DNA from: JABDLO01 sp035327565
Lineage (GTDB): Bacteria > Bacteroidota > Bacteroidia > Chitinophagales > Saprospiraceae
Assembly (NCBI GenBank): GCA_035327565.1
Contig: DAOLDB010000011.1
Coordinates: 1-64,000, forward strand
Length of the DNA: 64,000 nt
Direction: 5' to 3'
The position numbers were made by a program, and so were the translations under genes. The stretch's first letter is position 1. Each line of letters starts with the position of its first letter. Shown piece by piece: positions 25,586-34,129 of this stretch. Under the pieces are notes generated by a model. The model worked only from the letters and a program-made list of their open reading frames with translations, was not told the DNA's origin and did not search any database.

Positions 25586-28030
25586 CTATTTTCTGATTAC
25601 AGCATTCAACTCAGTTTCAAATTTTTCTACCATAATTTTTATAATTGATTCCACTTCTTCATCCTGTAAAGTTTTTGTATCGTCAGCAAACTTCATCCAC
25701 AATGCATACGACTTTTTCCCTTCTCCCAATATATTCACATCTTCATAAATATCAAATAAATTGATCTCCCTGAGCAACATGCCTCCAAATTTTTTGGCTA
25801 ATGCTTCAATTTGATAATATTGGATGTTTTTGTCAAGCACCAATGCCAAATCTCTTCTTATAGATGGATATTTGCCAGATTCTCTGATATACTTATTTTT
25901 TTGAACACATGGATAGATGGAATCCAGTAAAAATTCAGCATAAAATACCTCACTTTTCAAATTAAAGTTTTTAACCACTTCATTTGATACGGCCCCAAAT
26001 CTCACTAATTCATTGCCATTGTTATTATAAACCAGGCCATAAGAAAATCGCGGGTCATCATCGATGGTCTTGAATCTCTGAAAATCAACCCCTGATTTTA
26101 TGAGAATATCATGAACGATGTGTTTGATATCAAAAAAGTCGCCTTTAGCCGGTGTTCCATTTTTCCATGATTCTTCCCATTGGCTACCGGAATGAAAAAT
26201 TGTCAAAAATTCACTTTCGCTAAAACTGCCATTTCGTGTGCTATAACTTCGGCCTATTTCATATAGCTTAAGGTTTAAATTCTGTCTGTAATGATTGTAT
26301 TGGACCGATTGAATACCGCTGATCAACATTTCAGGCCGCAAAGCATCGAGATGAATATTAGATGTATTATTGATGCAGACCAATTGGGCAGCATTCGATA
26401 TGGAATGATTTTGGTACCAACGTGAATCCACCAGAGACATTCCCATGATTTCAGAGTAGCCGGAATTGCTCAGCAAATTAGATAATTTTTTCCTGATCTC
26501 GTGTTTATCAATTCCCTTTTTAAAATGAACTTTGCTTACAATTTCATCATTCACTTCGACTTTATTGAACCCGTAAATTCTTAAAATCTCTTCAATAAGG
26601 TCAGCTTCCCGGGTCACATCTGATTTGTTGGTAGGTACATGAACCATAATGCTTTCCTGGTCTACTGGTTCTATCTCCATATCCAATGCACGTAACACCT
26701 GATGAATTACATCTTTCTCGATTTTGATTCCCAGTAAGTGTCTGACATTTTCATACCGAAGGTGAATTTCGGCTTTTTCAATTTTTACCGGATATATATC
26801 AATGATATCAGAGCATATCACCGCATTAGCTAAATCTCTCATCATAATAGCTGCTCTTTTCAGAGCATAAACGGTGATATTGGGATCAGCTCCTTTTTCA
26901 AAAATTCGGGCAGCATCAGTGCGGAGGTTATGACGGGTACTGGTTTTTCTGATCCAGGCCGAATGGAAATATGCTGATTCTAAAAAAATTGTTTTTGTTT
27001 TTTGTGTTACTCCGGTACCCAACCCTCCAAATACACCGGCTATACACATTCCTTCAGCTTCTCCATTACAGATCATCAAATCATCCCTGTGGAGCGTTCT
27101 TGTGACACCATCCAAAGTAGTAAATGCTGTACCTCCAGGCAAAGTATTGATAATGACTTTTCCTTCAGAAATCTGCTCTGCATCAAAAGCATGAAGAGGT
27201 TGACCGGTTTCGTGAAGGATGAAATTAGTGATGTCAACAATATTGTTAATTGGACGAACATCTATGGCTCTTAAGAAGCTCTTCAACCATTCAGGGGAGG
27301 GGCCCACTTCAATATCCGTAAGCATCAAGCTTGAATAGCGGGGACAGGCGCCAAGGTTCTGTACATCTACTTTAATTTTACCTGTATGCATATCTACTTT
27401 AAAACTGGATGTTTCCGGCACTTTCAGGTCTCCCGGAAATTCCTTATTCACTTGCATAAAAGCTACCAGATCCCGGGCTACACCCATATGGGATGTGGCA
27501 TCAGATCGGTTGGGAGTTAATCCGATTTCAAAGATAAAATCCTCTTTCACATCGAAGTATGCGGCCAAATGAGTACCAGGATGTAAATCCTCTGGCAGTA
27601 TCAAAATTCCTGAATGATCTTCACTCAAATTCAACTCGGCCTCGGAACAAATCATTCCCTCTGAAATCTCACCTCTTATCTTGCTTTTTTTAATGATCAG
27701 AGGCTTTCCTTTTGCAGGAAACAACTGTGTGCCTGGTAATGCGACGGCTACTTTCTGACCGGCGGCCACGTTCGGGGCTCCGCAAACAATAGGAAGATGG
27801 GGCGAATCATTTCCAACATTGACCGTAGTTACAGACAACTTATCCGCATTTGGATGTTTTTCGCAAGTTATCACTTCTCCCACAACTACACCTTTTAATC
27901 CTCCTTTAATCGTTTCAATTTGCTGTACGTCTTCAACTTCCAGACCGGTCATGGTGAGAATATCAGCAATTTCATCGGGGCTCAGGTCCAGATCTATGTA
28001 TCTTTTCAACCAGTTTAGTGAAATCTTCAT
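25586..28030 (-). CDS. pheT: Phenylalanine--tRNA ligase beta subunit
   Basis: 814 residues with the full bacterial order. The N-terminal helix MKISLNWLKRYIDL is followed by a tRNA-binding OB fold with ITCEKHPNADKLSV and VCGAPNVAAGQKVA. Then come the B3/B4 editing domain (PLHAFDAEQI), the B5 domain (DVTREADLIEEILRIYGFNK), the catalytic-like core, and the C-terminal ferredoxin-fold anticodon-binding domain (YPSIRRDLALVLDKN). With PheS it charges tRNA-Phe. pheS is not adjacent in the window, as in many Bacteroidota. It is first in the operon that continues to zapA and rny. Confidence 0.95.
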   Translation of the reverse strand: MKISLNWLKRYIDLDLSPDEIADILTMTGLEVEDVQQIETIKGGLKGVVVGEVITCEKHPNADKLSVTTVNVGNDSPHLPIVCGAPNVAAGQKVAVALPGTQLFPAKGKPLIIKKSKIRGEISEGMICSEAELNLSEDHSGILILPEDLHPGTHLAAYFDVKEDFIFEIGLTPNRSDATSHMGVARDLVAFMQVNKEFPGDLKVPETSSFKVDMHTGKIKVDVQNLGACPRYSSLMLTDIEVGPSPEWLKSFLRAIDVRPINNIVDITNFILHETGQPLHAFDAEQISEGKVIINTLPGGTAFTTLDGVTRTLHRDDLMICNGEAEGMCIAGVFGGLGTGVTQKTKTIFLESAYFHSAWIRKTSTRHNLRTDAARIFEKGADPNITVYALKRAAIMMRDLANAVICSDIIDIYPVKIEKAEIHLRYENVRHLLGIKIEKDVIHQVLRALDMEIEPVDQESIMVHVPTNKSDVTREADLIEEILRIYGFNKVEVNDEIVSKVHFKKGIDKHEIRKKLSNLLSNSGYSEIMGMSLVDSRWYQNHSISNAAQLVCINNTSNIHLDALRPEMLISGIQSVQYNHYRQNLNLKLYEIGRSYSTRNGSFSESEFLTIFHSGSQWEESWKNGTPAKGDFFDIKHIVHDILIKSGVDFQRFKTIDDDPRFSYGLVYNNNGNELVRFGAVSNEVVKNFNLKSEVFYAEFLLDSIYPCVQKNKYIRESGKYPSIRRDLALVLDKNIQYYQIEALAKKFGGMLLREINLFDIYEDVNILGEGKKSYALWMKFADDTKTLQDEEVESIIKIMVEKFETELNAVIRK

Positions 28031-28171
28031 TCTTATTTTTCGTAGTTTAAATCCGCTTTCAAAATCACCGGATCATGAGGGTGCAAAGATAATTTTTATC
28101 CTAAAGTTTGATGTTAAATTGCATGGTAAGATGCCCATCCCATTAAAAATTGAATTTCTTTTTGTATAAAC

Positions 28172-28987
28172 CTAAATCCTCAAGCGATATTGGACCGCGT
28201 GTTCTACTTCTCCGTTGCCATTGGTAAGGAATATCACAATATGAAGATGATCTTCCTTTCCCAGAGGAGATAAGGCATTTCTATCCCAGGAGATGGAATG
28301 TTGGATGATGCTATTCCTTTCAAACCGGTCACCAAGAAAATGCCCTTCTATAGGAGTAATCATTCTTCGAAAAACATTATTGTGTTCGTAATCCATAATA
28401 ATGGTATTTACATCTTGTTGGGGATCAATGATATGATTTTCAATGATCCATGCGTGAATGGACAAATTTCCTGTAATCGACATAACCGGAAGAATTGCGA
28501 CATCAATTATCCAGTTTTCTTCTATCTCTGAAATTGAAGCGGTCATTCCAAGAATTTGTTCTTTTTGCAGTTCGCTTTCGATGAGAGATTGCCACTGATC
28601 CTGTACCGGATTTGCCATGAGGTTGAATCCTGGCAGTATTTTTCTGTTGATGACGATAGAAGGTTTTCCAAGCAAAGGACGAAAACTATTTTCTAATTGA
28701 CTTGCATGTGGATTTCTGAAATCGAAACGGCTTTCCGGTAAAGGTGTCGTGAGCAGATCCCCATGGATGGCAACCTTGATAATATTGTCCCCATAAAGGA
28801 ATTTTATCGACTCCAGACGTGCATTTGCTGATGGACAGTTAGGGCATCTCACCCCTGTTAGCTCTTCAATGAGGACTGTCCTGCCTGCATCTTCTATTTG
28901 AAAAGGCGGAATGATCACTTCCTTTTCACTGCAACCTGAAAAGATGATAACTGAAACAATGAATATGGAAATGTTAAAATTGGACAT
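28172..28987 (-). CDS. Omp28-related lipoprotein with thioredoxin-like CPNC motif
   Basis: 271 residues. A lipoprotein signal ends at Cys 19 (VIIFSGCSEK). The mature part starts with TVLIEELTGVRCPNCP, where C48-x2-C51 sits where thioredoxin-fold proteins have their redox motif. This is the Omp28 family, first seen as an outer-membrane antigen of Porphyromonas. A C-terminal beta-rich domain follows. I infer an envelope thiol-disulfide or metal-binding role. The gene overlaps the upstream DUF6029-type gene by 14 bases, so both are translated from one message. A TlpA-like thioredoxin lies on the other side of that gene. Confidence 0.85.
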   Translation of the reverse strand: MSNFNISIFIVSVIIFSGCSEKEVIIPPFQIEDAGRTVLIEELTGVRCPNCPSANARLESIKFLYGDNIIKVAIHGDLLTTPLPESRFDFRNPHASQLENSFRPLLGKPSIVINRKILPGFNLMANPVQDQWQSLIESELQKEQILGMTASISEIEENWIIDVAILPVMSITGNLSIHAWIIENHIIDPQQDVNTIIMDYEHNNVFRRMITPIEGHFLGDRFERNSIIQHSISWDRNALSPLGKEDHLHIVIFLTNGNGEVEHAVQYRLRI

Positions 28988-30647
28988 ATGTATTCATTCT
29001 TATTCCACTAAAAGCGGGTTCTAATCGGCAAATGCCACCTGTACACACTACACCTTCTACTTGTTTAACATAACGCAAAGATATCCTTTTTGCTCCGTGA
29101 GAAAAAGTTGTACCTATATTCGGATATAAAATCTTTAATTTTTCACCGGTTACAGGATCGGTAGGTGAGGCAGTTGCAGGTTGGATGTTATACATGCCCG
29201 ACAACTCAAATTGCCAGTGAGGAGCCAGTGTCCATTCCTGGAGAAAAAATAACCAGCTACCATAATCCTGACGTGTATGCATATATTGTAATTCACTTCT
29301 TAATGCCAGGTTGGATTTAAAACGGTAGAGGAAATCAGCAAAAGGTACATAAGCTCTCAGCATGGGTACTCCAGGCTTTACTTCATAAATCTCCTGATTG
29401 TATTCTAAAATTTGAATCCCCTGTATCCATTGCCATTTGCGTCCCTTATTATATTGCATTGAAAAATAAAATTCCTTAAACAATGGTTTGTTTTCGAGCG
29501 TGTATATATCGGACAGATTAAAACTCCAACGGAATGCATTACTGAATTTATGCTGTATATCCAATTGCCATGCCATTTCACTTATCTCCTGCGTGGCAGG
29601 ATTATATCTGGATAAAAGCCTATAGGTGCTTTGCTGATTCATGGGAGGTATAAAACTGAGTAAACCAAAATTCTGCCTTTGCAGCGGATCAATTCTAACA
29701 TTGAAATTGCGGGTTCTTTTCCCTTCCATTGTAATTCCAAGGTTTTTGAGTCCCATGCTCAAACTGGTATAAAAAACAGTTCCTGGTTTACGAACATATT
29801 TACCGAAGGCTTTTCTTCCGGTAATTTCTGTCCTGATGGCATTGGGATCAAAGAACAGATCCGGTGATTTTACCGCCCCTTCCACATACCATGTAATCGC
29901 TTTGTATGTCAAGGTATTGTATAGGGTTCCCATGTAAACATTGAATCTTGGAGTCACTCGATCTTCTTCAAGATATGTTCTTAATACATCCACAATCCCA
30001 TCCATATTGGAGTCTGAAAGCAAGCGGTTGATATATCCTATTCCTGGTGCCATCGTGATTTTTTCTTCCTTACCGATTTCAAAGTAACCATCGGCCGAAA
30101 ATCCTCTGATGAGATTTGGGTAAAGTCCAAACAATTGCTTCTGCCCTCCGTAGTATCCTGTAATTGAAAATCGGTCATTAATCGTATAACGCGCCATTCC
30201 CCCTACCAAAGCATTGTCAATCAATAGGGGTCTTTCCTGGTAGGATCTGAATATAATTCCACTTCCAATCTGGTCATAGATATATCCGGTATATAGAGAT
30301 AATTTTCCTATATCACCTGATATATAAAACCTGCCCAAACCTGCTTCGGTATAAGAATCGTTTGGATTTAACAGATTGGAATTGCGAAAAGCGTCCAATC
30401 GAATTCCTGCCCGTATACCTTTATATGATGCATTCAGGTCAAACCACAACTCTCCCCCCAAATCATTATTTTCATATTGCGGAATCCCTTCAGCTCCAAT
30501 AAGGCTGTCGCGAATGAATTGATTGATATTGTTCTCAAGCACCCCACTTATCCGTAGAGGGTTTTGTGAAGATATTGAAAAGGCATGTAAGACAATCAGC
30601 ATCCAGGTATTTAACCAACATTGTTTCACAGTACCCAGTTTATTCAT
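28974..30647 (-). CDS. DUF6029-type outer-membrane beta-barrel protein
   Basis: 557 residues from ATG 30647 (MNKLGTVKQ), chosen because the signal peptide then begins properly and ends near ISSQNPL; an upstream frame extension adds eight residues. The mature sequence alternates aromatic and polar residues in strand after strand (LSLYTGYIYDQIGSG, RFSITGYYGGQKQL, FYFSMQYNKGRKWQWIQ) and ends in an aromatic, MNTYVQF, as barrels inserted by BAM do. It matches what I know of DUF6029 proteins, which in Bacteroidota are paired with Omp28 lipoproteins. The function is unknown; the 14-base overlap with the Omp28 gene indicates joint work. Confidence 0.75.
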   Translation of the reverse strand: MNKLGTVKQCWLNTWMLIVLHAFSISSQNPLRISGVLENNINQFIRDSLIGAEGIPQYENNDLGGELWFDLNASYKGIRAGIRLDAFRNSNLLNPNDSYTEAGLGRFYISGDIGKLSLYTGYIYDQIGSGIIFRSYQERPLLIDNALVGGMARYTINDRFSITGYYGGQKQLFGLYPNLIRGFSADGYFEIGKEEKITMAPGIGYINRLLSDSNMDGIVDVLRTYLEEDRVTPRFNVYMGTLYNTLTYKAITWYVEGAVKSPDLFFDPNAIRTEITGRKAFGKYVRKPGTVFYTSLSMGLKNLGITMEGKRTRNFNVRIDPLQRQNFGLLSFIPPMNQQSTYRLLSRYNPATQEISEMAWQLDIQHKFSNAFRWSFNLSDIYTLENKPLFKEFYFSMQYNKGRKWQWIQGIQILEYNQEIYEVKPGVPMLRAYVPFADFLYRFKSNLALRSELQYMHTRQDYGSWLFFLQEWTLAPHWQFELSGMYNIQPATASPTDPVTGEKLKILYPNIGTTFSHGAKRISLRYVKQVEGVVCTGGICRLEPAFSGIRMNTYVQF

Positions 30648-30687
30648 ATTTACATGACAGAAAATCGTCAATTTCTCGTTTATAGAT

Positions 30688-30695
30688 TAATTTTG
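30688..30695 (+). promoter_or_regulatory. Candidate -7 box of the TlpA-like gene
   Basis: TAATTTTG matches the Bacteroidota -7 consensus TAnnTTTG exactly and lies 37 bases before the start codon at 30733. A TTTG at the expected -33 distance is missing, so the call is weak. The divergent DUF6029-type gene begins at 30647, and the 85-base space must hold promoters for both directions. Confidence 0.3.
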
Positions 30696-30732
30696 CAAAG
30701 TTTAGAATAATAATTTAATTTTTTCTGGAAAA

Positions 30733-31230
30733 ATGAACGTATTAATAATTGTTTTTATATCTTTTTTATTGAATAGCAACTTTTTCGATTTTAATAGAGA
30801 ATTTCCAAAAGAAGTTTTAACTACAATGGATGGTCGAAAGGTTAACACCTCTGAATATATCGGGCAGGGAAAACCAGTCGTCATAAGTTTTTGGGCAACC
30901 TGGTGCAAGCCGTGTATTAATGAGCTGGATAATATTGCGGATCTTTACGAAAATTGGAAATCAGAATTTGGCGTAGAGTTGATTGCCATCACAACGGATA
31001 ATGCAAGAAGCCTGAGAAAAGTGCCTGCTTTGGTAAGTTCGAAAGGTTGGGAATATACGATTCTTGCAGATGAATCCGGTATGTTAGTTCAAACTTTAGG
31101 GATTGCAAGTATTCCTCAATCGTATTTATTAGATGGAAATGGAAAGATTGTTTACAGTCATACAGGTTATAGTCCGGGTGATGAACTTTCTCTTGAAAAG
31201 AAAATAAAAAGTCTGATGGGTAAAAAGTAA
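30733..31230 (+). CDS. TlpA-like thiol-disulfide oxidoreductase
   Basis: 165 residues. A signal peptide-like start (MNVLIIVFISFLLNSNFF) is followed by a thioredoxin domain with FWATWCKPC (C58, C61), the cis-proline in IASIPQSYLL, and a DGNGKIVY hairpin. It resembles TlpA/ResA-type reductants that act in the periplasm, for instance on apocytochrome c or on cysteine-containing envelope proteins. It is divergent from the DUF6029-Omp28 pair, and its end meets the SCO gene end to end with 5 bases between. Because Omp28 also has a CxxC, the two may form a redox pair; this is inference. Confidence 0.85.
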   Translation: MNVLIIVFISFLLNSNFFDFNREFPKEVLTTMDGRKVNTSEYIGQGKPVVISFWATWCKPCINELDNIADLYENWKSEFGVELIAITTDNARSLRKVPALVSSKGWEYTILADESGMLVQTLGIASIPQSYLLDGNGKIVYSHTGYSPGDELSLEKKIKSLMGKK

Positions 31231-31235
31231 TTCGG

Positions 31236-31886
31236 TTAATTTTCACCATCCACTATAGATTGATATTCCCTGATCAGTCTGTCAATGATCCTAAAGAACC
31301 CTGTTACTGAATCTTTGTCGGTACCTTCTGCAAACCCCCGAACCCTGCCTTTTCGATCTACAAGAATTATTTTTCCACTGTGATCAAATCCGCCGGGAGC
31401 AGAATCATCCTCATAAGCCACAATGAAATAATCGGAGGCCAGATCCAGAATTTCCTGCTTATTGCCTGTAAGGAACCACCATTTATTGTGATCAACTTCC
31501 AAATTGGTAGCATAAGTTTTTAATACTCCTACAGAATCCCTTTTGGGATCCATAGATATGGAAACCAACTTGATGAGATCTTCATTTTTATATCTTTCGT
31601 AAATTCGAAGCATTTGTTTTTTTACGATTGGGCAAATAGAAGGACAGGATATGAAAAAGTAATCAACAATGTATATATAAGGCTCAAGTGTAGCATTAGT
31701 AATCCATATACTATCCTGATTGATCAATCGAAATGGTCTGATCGAATGGGGAACTTCCTGACCTTCAATAACTTTTTTGTGGCCTAAATAGGGTAAAGGG
31801 CCTTGATCTTTTTCAAAAGTACATCCCACAAAAAATAAAAATACACCCATGATCAGTGCATGGGTGTATGATTTACATTCAGACAT
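31236..31886 (-). CDS. SCO1/SenC-family copper chaperone lipoprotein
   Basis: 216 residues. The signal ends at Cys 22 (LFFVGCTF). The thioredoxin-like SCO domain has the copper-binding FISCPSICP (C-x3-C) and the distal histidine in GGFDHSGKI, so all three copper ligands are present. SCO proteins deliver copper to the CuA centre of cytochrome c oxidase, which supports aerobic respiration here. The next gene upstream on the same strand, a small lipoprotein, ends only 12 bases before this start, so they probably share a transcript. Confidence 0.88.
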   Translation of the reverse strand: MSECKSYTHALIMGVFLFFVGCTFEKDQGPLPYLGHKKVIEGQEVPHSIRPFRLINQDSIWITNATLEPYIYIVDYFFISCPSICPIVKKQMLRIYERYKNEDLIKLVSISMDPKRDSVGVLKTYATNLEVDHNKWWFLTGNKQEILDLASDYFIVAYEDDSAPGGFDHSGKIILVDRKGRVRGFAEGTDKDSVTGFFRIIDRLIREYQSIVDGEN

Positions 31887-31898
31887 ACTAATATGATC

Positions 31899-32315
31899 TT
31901 ATTCGTTTTTACTTTTTTGTAGGAAATTTTTTGCTTCTTCAATAGATTTATTGATATCCATGCTAACGGAATTCACCTGCTCCTTTTGTTTGGCAAAAAA
32001 TTCCATCGCTTCTTCTTTGGATGGTTTTTCTGGCAACTTCCATCCCTGCATCCAGTTCATCATTCCGTCTTCAGCTGATTCGAGCTTCATTCTGAGTTCA
32101 TGCGCCATGGCTGCCATAGTTGAGTCAGCCTGACCTTCAGCATATTGGACAAGTTGTTGCCCCAATTCGTTTATTTCCGACATTTTCTCCATGGCATCAT
32201 CGTGAACTTTCATAATGTCCTTGTACTCATCACTTTGATCAAGCGGAGTGTCAGATTTGCATCCCATCAGGAAAATTCCTAAACTTAAAAAACTAAATAA
32301 AAGTGCATTTTTCAT
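31899..32315 (-). CDS. Small helical lipoprotein, unknown function
   Basis: 138 residues. The signal peptide ends at Cys 19 (IFLMGCKSD). The mature part is almost wholly helical and charged, with many Met and Glu (MKVHDDAMEKMSEINEL, MMNWMQGW). Proteins of this type recur in Bacteroidota next to SCO and cytochrome oxidase assembly genes. The methionine content could serve copper binding, but no ordered motif is visible, so that is speculative. It lies 12 bases upstream of the SCO gene on the same strand. Confidence 0.7.
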   Translation of the reverse strand: MKNALLFSFLSLGIFLMGCKSDTPLDQSDEYKDIMKVHDDAMEKMSEINELGQQLVQYAEGQADSTMAAMAHELRMKLESAEDGMMNWMQGWKLPEKPSKEEAMEFFAKQKEQVNSVSMDINKSIEEAKNFLQKSKNE

Positions 32316-32559
32316 TGTTATTTCATTTTGATTTGAAAAAATATTTGAGTATCTATTTTAAATGGTATAATATAAACAGCATTTTGTATTCATCGGTTTG
32401 AATTCAATATTGAAAATTATTCATTATTCATTTATTTTTTTGAATGATTATTTTGTGTTTGGAAAGAATTCATATAAACACAGTTCATTTTTTAATGTTA
32501 TTTTGTTAGGAAAACTTCACTATTCAGGTTTACCCTCCTAATCTTATTACAACATATTG

Positions 32560-33984
32560 ATGAAATCAGGTATTGTTTGGTTTAGGAATGATCTCAGGCT
32601 ACATGATAATGAGGCACTGACAGAAGCAATGGAATCATTGGACTATATTGTTCCGGTATACATATTCGATGAAAGATTGTTTAATCGTTTTACCCATTTT
32701 GGATTTAGGAAAACGGGAGTATTCAGGGCAAAATTTATGATTGATTCGGTTCTTGATCTAAAGAATAATCTGATCAAAACCGGATCGGACCTGATCATCA
32801 GGGTAGGGAAGCCTGAAGTCATTATTCCTGAAATCGTTAATAGTACTAAAGCTTCTTGGGTTTTTTGTAATCGTGAAAGGACAGATGAAGAAGTAAAAGT
32901 TCAGGATCGTCTGGAAAAAAATCTTTGGGAAATTGGTCGGGAAATCAGGTTTAGCAGGGGTAAAATGCTTTATTATACTGCGGATTTACCTTTTCCCGTT
33001 ACACATACTCCTGATATTTTTAGTAATTTTAGAAAGGAAGTGGAACATATTGTGCAGGTTAGAAAACCTTTGCCGGTTCCTTTTAGATTACAAGGAATTC
33101 CATTTAAAATTGAAAGTGAAGAATTACCGGACCTTAATAAACTGGGTTATAGCGATGTTGAAATTAAAAAAGCGAAGCATATGGCATGGAAGGGGGGTGA
33201 GACAGCAGGTTTGGAGAGGTTAAATTATTATTTATGGGAAGGCAAATGGATACAATACTATAAAATGACCAGGAATGGGTTGTTGGGAAATGATTATAGT
33301 TCTAAATTTAGTCCTTATCTCGCTCAAGGCTGTTTATCCCCTAAAATGATTTATCATGAAATCCAGTTATTTGAAAAGGAAATCATTGCCAATGATTCTA
33401 CTTATTGGTTAAAGTATGAATTAATGTGGCGCGATTTTTTCAGACTCATGGGAAAAAAACACGGCAATAATATATTTAGACCGGGCGGTACTAAAGGAAT
33501 ATCTGGAAAATGGGCTGAGGATCGGGAAAAATTTCAACTATGGGCTCAGGGGAAAACCGGAATACCTTTTGTTGACGCAAATATGAGGGAATTAAACCAT
33601 ACAGGGTATATGTCAAACCGGGGTAGGCAGAATGTTGCTTCTTTTCTAATTCATGATTTGGAGATCAATTGGTTAATGGGTGCAGAATATTTAGAATCTC
33701 TTTTAATCGATTATGATCCATGCAGTAATTATGGAAACTGGAATTATATAGCTGGTGTCGGGAGCGACCCCAGGGAGAACAGGCGGTTTAATGTTGTGCA
33801 GCAAGGAAAAAGATATGATCCGTCAGGTGAATTTATCAGATATTGGATTCCTGAGCTATCTGATGTGCCCAATGAATATATTCATGAACCACAGGAAATG
33901 CCTTTGGAAATTCAACTTTCCAGTCGTTGCCGTATTGGAGAAATATATCCATATCCAGTTTCCACAGGGGAAGGTACATTTTAA
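32560..33984 (+). CDS. Cryptochrome DASH / photolyase-family protein
   Basis: 474 residues from ATG 32560. The N-terminal antenna domain opens with GIVWFRNDLRLHDNEAL. The FAD-binding region contains ELMWRDFFRLMGKKHG, GIPFVDANMRELN, GYMSNRGRQNVASF and YGNWNYIAGVGSDPRENRRF, the signature of the DASH branch. DASH proteins bind FAD and a folate antenna and repair cyclobutane dimers in single-stranded DNA, with light-signalling roles in some species. The gene stands alone after a 244-base AT-rich gap, with no carotenoid or other light-linked gene nearby. Confidence 0.9.
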   Translation: MKSGIVWFRNDLRLHDNEALTEAMESLDYIVPVYIFDERLFNRFTHFGFRKTGVFRAKFMIDSVLDLKNNLIKTGSDLIIRVGKPEVIIPEIVNSTKASWVFCNRERTDEEVKVQDRLEKNLWEIGREIRFSRGKMLYYTADLPFPVTHTPDIFSNFRKEVEHIVQVRKPLPVPFRLQGIPFKIESEELPDLNKLGYSDVEIKKAKHMAWKGGETAGLERLNYYLWEGKWIQYYKMTRNGLLGNDYSSKFSPYLAQGCLSPKMIYHEIQLFEKEIIANDSTYWLKYELMWRDFFRLMGKKHGNNIFRPGGTKGISGKWAEDREKFQLWAQGKTGIPFVDANMRELNHTGYMSNRGRQNVASFLIHDLEINWLMGAEYLESLLIDYDPCSNYGNWNYIAGVGSDPRENRRFNVVQQGKRYDPSGEFIRYWIPELSDVPNEYIHEPQEMPLEIQLSSRCRIGEIYPYPVSTGEGTF

Positions 33985-34129
33985 CTAAAATTCTATGAAT
34001 TATAAATGCCCTTATTTAAGATTTACGCAAAATTATAAAGTTAGTACATTAAAACTAAATGATTGATTTTCTGTTCTATATATATAGATTTTTATTCTTT
34101 TCAAAAACTAAAAATTCAATCTTTCCTTT

